Both the position numbers and the translations under genes were made by a program. A stretch of DNA of 32,941 nt from Hyphomicrobiales bacterium. GTDB taxonomy: Bacteria; Pseudomonadota; Alphaproteobacteria; Rhizobiales; Rhizobiaceae. The notes under the pieces are model-generated. The model saw only the letters and a program-made list of their open reading frames with translations. It was not told the DNA's origin and did not search any database. Positions 32,917-32,941 of this stretch are shown piece after piece; the first letter of the stretch is position 1, and each line of letters opens with the position of its first letter. The stretch is from contig UCII01000009.1 of NCBI GenBank assembly GCA_900472485.1, forward strand, positions 259,997 through 292,937, written 5' to 3'.

Positions 32917-32941
32917 AATTTCGGACGGAAAACCGCTTGTC
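32917..32941. repeat. Partial short interspersed repeat at window edge
   Basis: GGACGGAAAACCGC at 32923-32936 is the exact reverse complement of 24201-24214. The copy continues past the window edge, so its full length is unseen. The preceding 32866-32916 is AT-rich and holds no gene. Confidence 0.5.

Overview
The window reads as chromosomal DNA of a Rhizobium-like alphaproteobacterium. The grounds are the GC-rich coding sequence, a UvrB with long extra ends, cobalamin nucleotide-loop genes, a PleC/DivJ-type histidine kinase, a DUF1289 protein, an SHS-type MFS carrier and short palindromic repeats of a kind familiar from Rhizobiales. No rRNA, tRNA, integrase, transposase or CRISPR array was recognised. 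The species cannot be named from the sequence alone.

Positions 1-1116 hold dispersed palindromic repeats, a cold-shock protein gene with its terminator, a possible 56-residue gene just upstream of it, and an AT-rich stretch. Positions 1117-3072 carry the one clearly foreign-looking gene: a 651-residue STAND-like ATPase with an unassigned N-terminal region and a C-terminal HEPN-like motif. It sits alone between housekeeping genes and is the best candidate here for an undescribed, probably anti-phage or stress-triggered, system.

Positions 3117-9370 contain a class III nucleotide cyclase, an AHSA1/SRPBCC protein, uvrB (with a degenerate LexA-like site upstream) and an MFS transporter. Positions 9365-13904 are a run of minus-strand genes for envelope or exported proteins: a six-cysteine secreted protein, two tandem-repeat Sel1 proteins, a multi-pass membrane protein and a YciA-like thioesterase. 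Positions 14147-15699 encode an extensin-like lipoprotein with M15-type metal ligands and a small membrane-anchored protein. A hairpin with a minus-strand U-tract at 15727-15755 marks an unexplained small RNA or small gene.

Positions 16085-19705 look like one plus-strand run: a YadG/YadH-like ABC-2 exporter, a FolC-like Mur ligase and an overlapping GNAT acetyltransferase. An EamA transporter follows on the minus strand. Positions 20738-23597 hold the cobalamin genes: cobS heads a minus-strand operon with a DUF1289 protein and a membrane-anchored retropepsin-like protease, and cobT is divergent. Next come dgkA, a histidine kinase, a thermonuclease/uracil-DNA glycosylase pair with overlapping ends, an Lrp/AsnC regulator and a 3-hydroxyisobutyrate dehydrogenase-family enzyme.

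The right end (28857-32865) is a sulfonate utilisation cluster, ssuA-ssuD-ssuC-ssuB. SsuA, SsuC and SsuB would import alkanesulfonates, and SsuD would release sulfite from them using FMNH2. The flavin reductase SsuE is not in the window. A 17-base motif occurs upstream of both ssuA and ssuD and may coordinate them.
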